From NCBI GenBank assembly GCA_012965625.1, contig DTSC01000481.1:1-20006 (forward strand): 20,006 nucleotides of DNA, in the 5' to 3' direction. The position numbers and the translations under genes are program-made. Shown one piece after another: positions 1 to 9,500 of the stretch (the stretch's first letter is position 1; each line of letters opens with the position of its first letter). The notes under the pieces were generated by a model. It had not been told where the DNA came from. It did no database searches and saw only the letters and a program-made list of their open reading frames with translations. This DNA is from Flavobacteriales bacterium. GTDB taxonomy: Bacteria > Bacteroidota > Bacteroidia > NORP154.

Positions 1-1487
1 AACATATCCTCTACCCTAAAATCTCCTGCAGCATATTCTATTTCGGTTCTGCGATCATCACCATATTTGTCTCTAATTTCTAACAATCCATCCACAACGA
101 TTTTCATTCTTAAACCTTTGTCTGATAAAATTTCTTTCAGCTTTGTAATTAGCTCCATCAATTCCTTATGTTCTTGTTTTAATTTTTCAATCTCAAGGCC
201 TGTTAATTTCTGAAGTCGTAAATCCAAAATCGCTTTGGCCTGGATTTCCGATAAATTAAAAGAACTTATTAAACTTTGTTTGGCATCTTCTGGAGTTCGT
301 GAAGCTCTTATCAATTTGATTACGGCATCAAGATTATCAACAGCAATGATCAACCCTTCAAGGATATGTGCCCTTTTCTCAGCTTGCCTGAGTTCGTATT
401 CGGTTCTTCTTGTTATAACATCATGCCTGTGGTCTACAAAATAGCCAATTAACTGTTTAATATTTAAAAGCTCTGGCTTGCCATTAACAAGGGCAATATT
501 ATTAACGCTAAAGCTGGTCTGCAGCTGTGTATGCTTAAATAAGTGGTTAAGTACAACATTGGCTATAGCCCCTTTCTTCAAGTCATAGACAATTCTCATT
601 CCACTCTTATCAGATTCATCTTGGATATTTGATATGCCCTCAATCTTTCGCGAATTGACCAAATCAGCAGTTTTCTTGATCATATCAGCTTTATTAACCA
701 AGTAAGGTATTTCAGAAACAATGATTCTTTCTCTATCTCCACTCATAGGTTCAATATTGTATTGCGCGCGCATCACTATTCGTCCTCTTCCTGTTTCAAA
801 TGCCTCTTTTACACCTTCGTATCCATAAATAATTCCACCCGTAGGAAAATCAGGAGCCTTTATATGCTCCATCAACTGAGAGATCTCTATCTCCTGATTA
901 TTAATATAGGCAATGGTCCCATCAATTACTTCTGATAAGTTATGGGGTGGCATATTTGTTGCCATCCCAACAGCTATTCCTGAACCTCCATTGACTATCA
1001 GATTTGGAAACTTTGCGGGTAGAACTGTCGGCTCCTGAAGCGTATCGTCAAAGTTGAGCTGAAAATCAACTGTGTCCTTGTCTATATCAGCTAACATTTC
1101 TTCAGCTATCTTCTGAAATTTTGCTTCAGTATATCGCATGGCTGCAGGAGGGTCCCCATCCACAGAACCAAAATTACCCTGGCCATGAACCAATGGATAA
1201 CGCAATGACCATGGTTGTGCCATACGTACCATCGTGTCATATACAGATGAATCTCCATGCGGATGAAACTTTCCAAGTACTTCCCCTACAATTCTTGCAG
1301 ACTTTTTAAACGGCCGATTAGAGTAGACGCCTAATTCTAACATTCCGAACAAGACTCGGCGATGAACGGGCTTAAAGCCGTCCCTAACTTCTGGCAATGC
1401 CCTTGAAACAATTACCGACATTGAATAGTCAATGTAGGCTGATTTCATTTCTTCTTCAATATTGATCTCTATAATCTTGTCTTCCAT
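1..1487 (-). CDS. gyrA: DNA gyrase subunit A, N-terminal 495 codons (3' end outside window)
   Basis: Breakage-reunion subunit of the type II topoisomerase that introduces negative supercoils with GyrB. I translated the minus strand from the ATG at 1487. The frame stays open to the left edge, so the gene is truncated only by the window. Visible landmarks are the YSMSVI start block (residues 21-26), GFKPVHRR (37-44), the quinolone-determining segment HPHGDSSVYD (75-84) and the catalytic tyrosine in AAMRYTE (Tyr119, equivalent to E. coli Tyr122). NGGSGIAVGMATN follows, and YGDDRRTEI lies near the edge, as expected near the end of the breakage-reunion domain. The QRDR keeps the wild-type Ser80 and Asp84, the equivalents of E. 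coli Ser83 and Asp87. The C-terminal DNA-wrapping pinwheel is not in view. The gene is divergent from clpC. GyrA rather than ParC is favoured by the strong match around the catalytic tyrosine; this is near certain but not proven without the C-terminus. Confidence 0.96.
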   Translation of the reverse strand, partial: MEDKIIEINIEEEMKSAYIDYSMSVIVSRALPEVRDGFKPVHRRVLFGMLELGVYSNRPFKKSARIVGEVLGKFHPHGDSSVYDTMVRMAQPWSLRYPLVHGQGNFGSVDGDPPAAMRYTEAKFQKIAEEMLADIDKDTVDFQLNFDDTLQEPTVLPAKFPNLIVNGGSGIAVGMATNMPPHNLSEVIDGTIAYINNQEIEISQLMEHIKAPDFPTGGIIYGYEGVKEAFETGRGRIVMRAQYNIEPMSGDRERIIVSEIPYLVNKADMIKKTADLVNSRKIEGISNIQDESDKSGMRIVYDLKKGAIANVVLNHLFKHTQLQTSFSVNNIALVNGKPELLNIKQLIGYFVDHRHDVITRRTEYELRQAEKRAHILEGLIIAVDNLDAVIKLIRASRTPEDAKQSLISSFNLSEIQAKAILDLRLQKLTGLEIEKLKQEHKELMELITKLKEILSDKGLRMKIVVDGLLEIRDKYGDDRRTEIEYAAGDFRVEDM

Positions 1488-1510
1488 TTAAAATAAACTT
1501 ATAAATTGAT

Positions 1511-1522
1511 GTTATGCATAAC
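1511..1522. promoter_or_regulatory. perfect 12-base palindrome in the gyrA leader
   Basis: GTTATGCATAAC reads the same on both strands and ends 23 bases before the gyrA start codon. It could be an operator or a chance palindrome in AT-rich DNA. No Bacteroidota-type -7 box was found that would fix the gyrA promoter relative to it. Confidence 0.25.
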
Positions 1523-1595
1523 TATACGCTGCTAAAAAAACAGGAATCGAAGATAGTCATTTTATGGGGTATTTAACCGATAAAAACACATATTA

Positions 1596-1619
1596 TTATT
1601 AACATTTTTCTGTTAATAA
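1596..1619. promoter_or_regulatory. inverted repeat upstream of the clpC promoter
   Basis: Two perfect 9-base arms, TTATTAACA (1596-1604) and TGTTAATAA (1611-1619), are separated by 6 bases. The site ends 16 bases before the TTG of the proposed clpC promoter, a position suitable for a regulator. It does not resemble the CIRCE element (TTAGCACTC/GAGTGCTAA) or a CtsR heptad repeat. It could also act on gyrA, or form a hairpin. No regulator can be named. Confidence 0.35.
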
Positions 1620-1635
1620 AATATCCTTGAAAAGG

Positions 1636-1665
1636 TTGCCAAAATCCATCCACATACTATTTTTG
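1636..1665 (+). promoter_or_regulatory. candidate clpC promoter, Bacteroidota type
   Basis: TTG at 1636-1638, a 19-base spacer, then TATTTTTG at 1658-1665 match the consensus TTG-N19-TAnnTTTG used by the Bacteroidota primary sigma factor. A start near 1672 would leave a leader of about 115 bases before the clpC ATG. Confidence 0.42.
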
Positions 1666-1786
1666 AACAGAAGTGTTTCTAAGGTTAAATAAGGGGTATG
1701 GAATTTGCATTCATATTCTCAATTACGCAACCAAATTAATTAAACGTTCGTCTAGTTAATAGAACTAAGCGAAATAAATTTTCAAT

Positions 1787-4396
1787 ATGGAAGCAAAATT
1801 CTCGCCTCGTGTTAAGGATGTAATCACCTATAGTAAAGAAGAAGCCTTACGGTTAGGGCATGACTATGTTGGCACTGAGCATCTGTTATTGGGAATTATC
1901 CGTGAAGGAGAAGGTATCGCAATCGGTATATTAAAAACACTTAGCATAGATATTACCAAGCTACGAAGAATGGTAGAACATGTTATAAAGAAGAACAAAT
2001 CTGCTTCTTCTATTAGTTCAGATTCAATTGAATTGGTAAAACAGGCTGAACGTGCTTTAAAAATCACTTATCTTGAAGCTAAATTATTTAAAAGCAAAAA
2101 AATTGGGACTGAACACTTATTACTTGCTATTTTAAAAGATGATGATAATGTGGTCACCCAAGTATTAGGCCAGCTGGGAGTAGATTATGATTCCGTTAAG
2201 GAAGAGCTCGAGTTCTTAATAACACTACCATCATCAGAATTCCCAGGCAGCCCTACTGATGAACCTGATGATGAAGATGATGATGACAACTTTAGGAAAT
2301 CTGGAAGTGGGGAATCTAAGCGTTTAGGTGAGTCAAAGACCAAGACACCAGTCTTGGACAATTTCGGCAGGGATATTACAAAACTAGCAGAAGAAGAAAA
2401 GCTTGATCCAATTGTAGGTCGTGAGAAAGAAATACAAAGAGTCTCACAAATTCTTAGCCGGAGAAAGAAAAACAATCCAATATTAATAGGCGAACCTGGT
2501 GTGGGTAAGTCGGCAATCGCAGAAGGGCTAGCTTTAAGGATTGTTCAAAGGAAAGTATCTCGGGTCTTATTTGACAAGAGAGTGGTCACGCTTGACCTGG
2601 CTGCGCTTGTAGCAGGAACAAAATATAGAGGCCAATTTGAAGAGCGAATGAAAGCTGTAATGAATGAGCTTCAAAAGTCTCGTGATGTTATCTTGTTTAT
2701 AGATGAAATCCATACAATTATAGGTGCTGGAGGTGCAAGTGGTTCTTTGGATGCGTCAAACATGTTTAAGCCAGCTTTAGCCCGTGGAGAGATTCAGTGT
2801 ATAGGAGCTACTACACTTGATGAATACAGGCAATATGTTGAAAAAGATGGTGCATTGGAGAGAAGGTTTCAGAAAGTGTTGATTGAGCCTACAACACCAG
2901 ATGAAACCATTGAGATCTTGAATAATATAAAGGAACGATATGAAGATCATCACAAAGTCAAATATACTGATGATGCTATCAATGCTTGCGTTCAGCTTAC
3001 ATCCAGATATATCACGGACCGTTTCCTTCCGGATAAAGCTATTGATGCGTTAGACGAATCAGGCTCAAGGGTTCATATCGTCAACATCAATGTGCCTAAG
3101 AGTATAACAGAAATTGAGAAGAAAATTGATGAGATAAAAATAGAAAAAAACAAGGTAGTTAAGAGCCAGAAATATGAAGAAGCGGCAAAGCTCCGAGATT
3201 CTGAAAGACAATTATTGGATGACCTTGATGAGGCAAATTCTCAATGGGAAGAAGAAACTAAGAACAGGCGTGAAGTAGTAAATGAAGAAAGTGTTTCTGA
3301 AGTAGTAGCGATGATGTCTGGTATTCCAGTACAAAGGATTGCTCAGTCTGAAATGAGCAGATTGGCTAAAATGAAGGATGAAATTAAAGAGAAGATTATA
3401 GGACAGGATGAAGCTATCAGCAAAATTGTCAAAGCGATTCAACGTAACAGAGCAGGTTTAAAGGATCCCAATCAACCCATTGGATCCTTTATCTTTCTGG
3501 GACCTACAGGTGTTGGAAAAACACAATTAGCAAAAATTCTTTCAAAGACATTGTTTGATAGCGAAGACCACTTGATTCGAATCGACATGAGCGAATATAT
3601 GGAAAAGTTTGCTATTTCCAGATTAGTTGGAGCTCCTCCAGGTTATGTGGGTTACGAAGAGGGCGGCCAGCTGACTGAAAAGGTTAGAAGGAAACCATAT
3701 TCAGTTATTTTATTAGACGAAATTGAGAAAGCACACCCTGATGTATTTAATATATTGCTTCAGGCATTAGATGATGGCTTGATGACAGATAGCCTAGGCA
3801 GAAAAATAGATTTTAAAAACACAATTATCATTATGACATCTAATATTGGGTCACGGCAACTCAGTGACTTTGGCCAAGGGGTTGGGTTCAGTACAAAAGG
3901 GAAGAAAGACAGTTCAGATACTTATAGTAAAAGTGTAATAACCAATGCGCTAAAAAAAGTCTTTGCTCCAGAATTCCTTAATCGGGTTGATGATGTTATT
4001 ATATTTAATTCACTTAATCGAGATCATATTCATCAAATAATTGATATTGAGTTGCAAAAACTATATGGGCGCATATCAAAATTAGGGTACACAGTTGAAT
4101 TGGATAAATCTGCCAAAGATTTTATTGTGGATATTGGATATGATGATAAATTTGGTGCAAGACCATTAAAAAGAGCCATACAAAAATATATTGAAGACCT
4201 GCTTGCTGAAGAAATAATTAAGTCAAATATTTCTGAAGGAGATACAATAACTATTACAGTAAATAATGAAAAAACATCGCTGGCAATGAAGGTTGGCAAT
4301 TTAAAAAGCAAGGATCTGATAAAGAAGAAGAAAAAGCCAGAGAAGAAGTCGAAGACGAAATTAAGAAAGGACGGTAAAGGATCTGATAAATCTTAA
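1787..4396 (+). CDS. clpC: ATP-dependent Clp protease ATP-binding subunit ClpC
   Basis: Hsp100/AAA+ unfoldase that threads substrates into the ClpP chamber. At 869 residues it is slightly long for ClpC. Two Clp-N repeats (about 1-145) are followed by an acidic linker (158-167) and the first AAA+ domain with Walker A GEPGVGKS (235-242), pore loop KYRG (279-282) and Walker B ending IDE (305-307). The middle domain carries a UVR-like segment (about 461-476) that marks ClpC rather than ClpA or ClpB. The second AAA+ domain has Walker A GPTGVGKT (572-579), pore loop GYVG (619-622) and LLDE (642-645). VGF at 699-701 fits the ClpP-docking loop, so it should work with ClpP rather than as a disaggregase. 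A lysine-rich tail (846-869) extends beyond the usual C-terminus. No Shine-Dalgarno sequence precedes the ATG. It is convergent with the propeller gene 35 bases away. Confidence 0.97.
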   Translation: MEAKFSPRVKDVITYSKEEALRLGHDYVGTEHLLLGIIREGEGIAIGILKTLSIDITKLRRMVEHVIKKNKSASSISSDSIELVKQAERALKITYLEAKLFKSKKIGTEHLLLAILKDDDNVVTQVLGQLGVDYDSVKEELEFLITLPSSEFPGSPTDEPDDEDDDDNFRKSGSGESKRLGESKTKTPVLDNFGRDITKLAEEEKLDPIVGREKEIQRVSQILSRRKKNNPILIGEPGVGKSAIAEGLALRIVQRKVSRVLFDKRVVTLDLAALVAGTKYRGQFEERMKAVMNELQKSRDVILFIDEIHTIIGAGGASGSLDASNMFKPALARGEIQCIGATTLDEYRQYVEKDGALERRFQKVLIEPTTPDETIEILNNIKERYEDHHKVKYTDDAINACVQLTSRYITDRFLPDKAIDALDESGSRVHIVNINVPKSITEIEKKIDEIKIEKNKVVKSQKYEEAAKLRDSERQLLDDLDEANSQWEEETKNRREVVNEESVSEVVAMMSGIPVQRIAQSEMSRLAKMKDEIKEKIIGQDEAISKIVKAIQRNRAGLKDPNQPIGSFIFLGPTGVGKTQLAKILSKTLFDSEDHLIRIDMSEYMEKFAISRLVGAPPGYVGYEEGGQLTEKVRRKPYSVILLDEIEKAHPDVFNILLQALDDGLMTDSLGRKIDFKNTIIIMTSNIGSRQLSDFGQGVGFSTKGKKDSSDTYSKSVITNALKKVFAPEFLNRVDDVIIFNSLNRDHIHQIIDIELQKLYGRISKLGYTVELDKSAKDFIVDIGYDDKFGARPLKRAIQKYIEDLLAEEIIKSNISEGDTITITVNNEKTSLAMKVGNLKSKDLIKKKKKPEKKSKTKLRKDGKGSDKS

Positions 4397-4412
4397 AATT
4401 ATTAAATTTTTT
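4395..4412 (+). terminator. weak AT-only hairpin after clpC
   Basis: AAAATT (4395-4400), loop ATTA and AATTTT (4405-4410) followed by TT form a six-pair AT stem that begins in the clpC stop codon. It is nearly symmetrical, so it could serve both convergent genes. Stability would be low, and this is only a candidate. Confidence 0.2.
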
Positions 4413-4431
4413 CAACACCTCCATTGATTAC

Positions 4432-6456
4432 CTACCTGTAATTCACATACACCATTTTGCAAAAAGCTTTTCTTTCCGACAAGGTCGGTGATATCTTAAA
4501 CAATTCGCTTGCCCAAGGAGGGTCATTGTTAGATGATTTTCGATAGATACTTGAGATATCTAAAGTTATGCCCTCATTGGGGCGTGGAGGAATATCTAAA
4601 ACGCTATTCACAGTATACATCTCTTTGTCCCATATTTTGAGATATTGTTTATAGGTAGCAATCCTGGCCTTTTTATCATTTGTTATCTCAAAGAGGTCAA
4701 ATTCTGGCAACCTCTCTTCAAAGAAAGTTTCTAAACTTAATGCAGAAATTGGCACAGCATAAGCATGGATTCTTAGTACAGGAAAATCTTCCAGGTTTCC
4801 TCTATCTTTTATTACCTGGATTATATTATTTGTTTCATCTGGAAGGAATATTGCTCCTGATGGCAGTGGTAACATCTGAAGGTCTTTTAATAATTTATAG
4901 ATCGGCAAGTTGCCATCATCTAAAAATTTCGTAAAAATCCTTGCATCTTCAAAACTTCTCTTCGATGCAAGATATATGGCCAGTGTTTCCCTATATTTGA
5001 TATTATACTTGTCAATTGCAATTGCTTTCTTTATATATTTAATAGATTCATCATAATTGCCAAAAATAAAATCAACCTGTTCTCCACTTGTAACATCTTC
5101 TTTCACCCCAAATAGCCTGCCTTTCCAAAAGTTTGCCTCAGCATTATCAGGATCCAAACTCAATGCCTTATCAACATATTCATGTAGCTCATCGCTTACA
5201 GCGCCCTCTTTTATTCCAAGTTGAGTAGAAAGAACCAACGCAACAACATTATCTGGATTAAACTTCAAATAGGTATTTAATTGACCTTTGATGATTTTCT
5301 TTTGATTCTCATTTACAAAATCATATTTCTTAATCATTCCTGCCAATTGATTGATATTCCAGGGCTGGGCTTTATAAGGATCTAAACCCTCCAGTTGATC
5401 ATACAAAGTATTTTTCCAGCCTTTACCATTTGGATTATATCTCACTAATCCTCCACCATAAGATGCAAGCCATATTATGCCTTGTTTATCAATTTTAATA
5501 CCTCGTACTTCATTATTAGGTAATCCAGAATTAAATGTATTATATACAGTCCATGCATTGGTGTCACTTTTAGCAAGATTATGATCAAATCTAACCAAGC
5601 CACTATTGACAGTTCCAATCCATGCAACACCATCCTTATCAATGGCTAATGAATAAATCTTGTTATCAGGTAGCCCGGAATCATCTTTTTTGTATACCTC
5701 CCAAGTGTTATCAACTTTAAGAATTGCCAACCCTCCTTCAGTGCCTATCCATACATTATCATGCTTATCAAAAACTATGGGATATACCGAATTACTAGGA
5801 AGCTTGGAGTTGAAATTCGCATAAATCTCCCAAGTAGCGTCCCCATTAAACTTAGCTAATCCTCCAAATAAAGTGCCTATCCATTTGTTTCCATGTCTAT
5901 CAATTGCAATTGAGCGGATTAAATCATCAATTAACGGTGAATTAGTAGACTTATATATTTTCCAGTCTTTCCCATCGAATCTTGCAACCCCATCACCATA
6001 GGTGCCAATCCAAACGTTATATTCATCTTGCTTGTGATTATTAGAGGATATGCTTCTATCTATTGCAAGAGGATATATATCATCATTCGGCAGGCCCGAG
6101 TTCTCGCTATTGAAAGTCTTCCATGTAGAATCTCCGTCAAACATACACACCCCATTACCAGTTCCAAACCAGATATTTCCATTTAAGTCAATGGCTATCG
6201 AATCGACATGATTATTTGTTATTCCTGAGGTAGATTCATTATAAACATGCCAATTTTTCTTATCAAACATAACCCCTCCATCTCCAGCTGTACCCAACCA
6301 AATATTTTCATCCCTATCCATGGTTATTGATTTGAGCTTATTCTCAGGAAGGTCAGAGTTGGAGCTATTAAAAACTTCCCACATCAAACTTTGTGACAAA
6401 GCTGAAGTATGTACAATAAAAGAAACGAATAAAAGCAGAACCCCTTTTCTAAACAT
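4432..6456 (-). CDS. exported seven-bladed Reg_prop-type propeller protein with TPR region
   Basis: 674 residues. The N-terminus looks like a cleavable signal peptide (hydrophobic 5-20, then SQS). Seven tandem repeats of about 43-53 residues start at Trp26, 69, 112, 165, 209, 252 and 302. Each has a W-x-x-[YF] start, usually an N-S-x-L-P turn, an [AI]-x-D centre and a WIGT-like motif (53-56, 96-99, 149-152, 192-195, 236-239, 279-282; degenerate WLAS at 329-332). This is the two-component-regulator-propeller (Reg_prop) pattern, and seven copies suit one closed ring. Residues about 395-500 look like TPR helices (ALSLDPDNAEANFWKG). The last 150 or so residues match nothing I recognise. There is no kinase domain and no T9SS sorting domain, so the protein is probably periplasmic or on the outer membrane. 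It lies 89 bases after the adhesin on the same strand with no promoter found between, so co-transcription is likely. Function unknown. Confidence 0.8.
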   Translation of the reverse strand: MFRKGVLLLFVSFIVHTSALSQSLMWEVFNSSNSDLPENKLKSITMDRDENIWLGTAGDGGVMFDKKNWHVYNESTSGITNNHVDSIAIDLNGNIWFGTGNGVCMFDGDSTWKTFNSENSGLPNDDIYPLAIDRSISSNNHKQDEYNVWIGTYGDGVARFDGKDWKIYKSTNSPLIDDLIRSIAIDRHGNKWIGTLFGGLAKFNGDATWEIYANFNSKLPSNSVYPIVFDKHDNVWIGTEGGLAILKVDNTWEVYKKDDSGLPDNKIYSLAIDKDGVAWIGTVNSGLVRFDHNLAKSDTNAWTVYNTFNSGLPNNEVRGIKIDKQGIIWLASYGGGLVRYNPNGKGWKNTLYDQLEGLDPYKAQPWNINQLAGMIKKYDFVNENQKKIIKGQLNTYLKFNPDNVVALVLSTQLGIKEGAVSDELHEYVDKALSLDPDNAEANFWKGRLFGVKEDVTSGEQVDFIFGNYDESIKYIKKAIAIDKYNIKYRETLAIYLASKRSFEDARIFTKFLDDGNLPIYKLLKDLQMLPLPSGAIFLPDETNNIIQVIKDRGNLEDFPVLRIHAYAVPISALSLETFFEERLPEFDLFEITNDKKARIATYKQYLKIWDKEMYTVNSVLDIPPRPNEGITLDISSIYRKSSNNDPPWASELFKISPTLSERKAFCKMVYVNYR

Positions 6457-6545
6457 GTCCGATTTTAATGCAATATGAATGCCAGTAATAATTTGACCTA
6501 AAATTAGGAAGAAAAAGGTAAGAAGAAAAGCATGGTGTAATTTCT

Positions 6546-9500
6546 TTATTGAATAATTGAAACTTTCCCGACATATTCATGCTCTAAACCATTTATGTCA
6601 TAGGTTCTTATAAGCCATACATACGTATCAATCTGAGCTTCCTTTTTTCCATCATTTGCTTTACCATCCCAAGGCTCATTAATGTCATCTGATTTAAAAA
6701 TCATATCTCCCCACCTGTCAAATATATAGAAGTCGAAATTGTTTTCATCTATTCCTATACCCTTTGGAAAAAAGGTCTCATTAATTCCATCTCCATTTGG
6801 TGTAAAGGCGGTAGGTGCAAAAAGAACAAAATCACCTCTGATAATAACTTCTTTCATAATTGAATCCTGACATCCATATGCGTCAGAGGTTACAAGCCAC
6901 ACATCATACACTCCTGGTTCAATATCAGAGTATGGATGTTCTGGATTTTGTTCACTTTCTTCCGGAGATCCATCACCAAAATTCCATTCATAATCAATTG
7001 CTCCAATTGAAAGATTATTAAAGTTAATGGTTGAATTGAAGATAGTAGTAATAAACGGATGAGCAGAAAAATTAGCAATCAATGGAGAAACTGCTAAGGC
7101 AGTTACAGAATCAGTCATCATTAATTCACAACCTGTTGAGTCAAGTATCCTCGCCATGTAAATGCCACTACATAAGCCAGTTGCTGTAGAAGTTGTTTGG
7201 CTATTTGGATCATTCCAAAGGTAGGAATATGGTGGCCATCCTCCCATTTGGTTTATTATTGCTATTTGGCCGTCACAGTCATATGCACAGTGAATTCTTG
7301 TAGTATCTGTTGTAGCCAAGAGCTTTGAAGGAGAAATAATCCTAATCGAATCTTTTGTTGAGCACCCTTGCTTGTCGGTAACCACAATGTAATATAACCT
7401 GCCGGCCGCAGTGTCTCCGCATAAGCCTGTTGCTGTAGCAGAAGTTTGCAGCAAAGCATCATCCCACAGATATGAATAAGGGGCAGTACCACCAGAACCA
7501 GAAACAGTTCCTTCTCCATTGCAATCTCCATTACATCTTATATGTATTGCAGAATCAACTGCTGATAACAGCAAAGATGGCTGAGTAATGATAATTGTCT
7601 CATTAGCAATACAGCCTGCTGCATCTGTTAAAGTCATGGTATAAGATCCAATACAAAGATTAGTTACGGTCAAGGTAGTTTGGGCTGCAGGATCATCCCA
7701 AATATAGGTATAGGGAGGTGTGCCTTCAGAAGGAGCCAAGGTAGCTTCCCCATCACACAAACCATAACAAGATACATAAGTGATTCCTGTTTGAACCAAT
7801 CCCAGTGGTGAGGTTTCTGACACTTCTGCACTATCTACAAGTACACAGCCTAAAGCGTCTGTAATTGAAACATGATACCAGCCAACACATAAATTATTAG
7901 CAGTTGCAATGGTTTGCGTGCTCGGATCGTCCCAAATATAAGAGAACGGAGGTTCACCTCCCACAGGACTAGCAGTTACACTTCCATCACAAAGTCCCTG
8001 GCAGGTTGCATCAACAATAGACATTACACTAGTTGGGGTAAAGACAGTAGTTGTATCCGTAATGATGCAACCATTACCATCAGTAACACTAACTGAATAA
8101 GTTCCCCCACACAAACCAGTTGCAATTGAGTCTGTCTGCGCCATCGGATCATTCCACAAATAAGTATATGGGCTCGTTCCCCCTGAAGGAATTACTGTTG
8201 CTGAACCATCACATACTCCAAAACAAGTTGCAGAGGTTTGAATGACCAAGGCAGTTGGGCCCGATATAGCAACAGAAGAAGTATCTACACAACCATTGCC
8301 ATCAATAACCTGGACATTGTAATTCCCCATGCATAAAGAAGTTGCCGCCGAATCTGTTTGGGCACTAACATCATCCCATAAATATGTAAATGGGTACTGG
8401 CCTCCTGAGGGTGTAACAACAGCAGATCCATCACATACATTAGCACAAGATGCAGCAGCACTATCAGTTATGGAAGTAATTAATGGATATGGGATTAATA
8501 TCGTATCGTACATTATGCAGTTTGTAGCATCAAAAACCTGAATGGAATAGGTGCCGGGGCACAGTCCTGTTGCATTAGAATCTGTCTGAGCTCCTGGGTC
8601 ATCCCACAAATAGGTATACGGTTCCGTACCCCCAACAGGTGTTACTGTCACCGAACCATTGCATGTTGAATCCGTACATACTGTTCCGGAAACCACTGTA
8701 TATGGCGCATATACCTGAACAGAATCAGTAACCACACAACCATTTGAATCACTTACTGTTGAAATATAAACTCCCATACATAATCCTGTTGCTATAGCGG
8801 TTGTTTGTGCTAAAGGATCACTCCATAAATAGGTATAGGGTGCGAACCCACCTACTGGAACAACATAAGCAATTCCATCACATGCACCCTGGCAACTTAC
8901 ATTAGTTACAGTATTAAAAACAGATGGCTCAGAGATATATACAGAATCTGTTATAGTACAACCATTCATATCAGTTATGGTTACATAAAGTGTATCAGCA
9001 CATAACCCAGTAGCGGTTGGTGTTGTTTGGGCCAGTAAATCACTCCATAGATATGTATAAGGTGATGTTCCGCCAACAGATGCCACTGTAGCCTCACCAT
9101 CACATATCCCATTACAGCTTGCAGAAGAAATGTTCATTATTGCCGATGTAATCACAGCACCATCCAAAATTGTATCTTTATAGACCGAGAAACAGCCAGC
9201 ATTATCAGTAACAGTTACGGAGTATTCTCCTGCGCACAATCCAGTGGCAGTTGCTGTGATCTGCGTATCAACATCATTCCAAACATAAGTATATGGAGAA
9301 ATTCCCGAAGTTGGGATTATGGTAATGGCTCCATCACAAATACCACTACAACTAGAATTAATTGTTGATGAACCCATTTGCAAAAAACTTGGGGTTACCA
9401 TGATTGTATCTTTAAGAATACATGAACCATTATCCACTGAAACGATATATTGTGTTTGCACTGAAGGTGAGACCAGAGGATTTGAAATCGTGGTATCTGA

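Noticed and set aside
1488..1786. CIRCE or CtsR-type heat-shock operator upstream of clpC
   Set aside because: No match to TTAGCACTC-N9-GAGTGCTAA or to the CtsR heptad repeat was found. The inverted repeat at 1596-1619 has a different sequence.
7116..9350. Regularly spaced repeats considered as a CRISPR or non-coding tandem array
   Set aside because: The period is about 216-246 bases, the copies are diverged and the frame is continuous. They are protein repeats.
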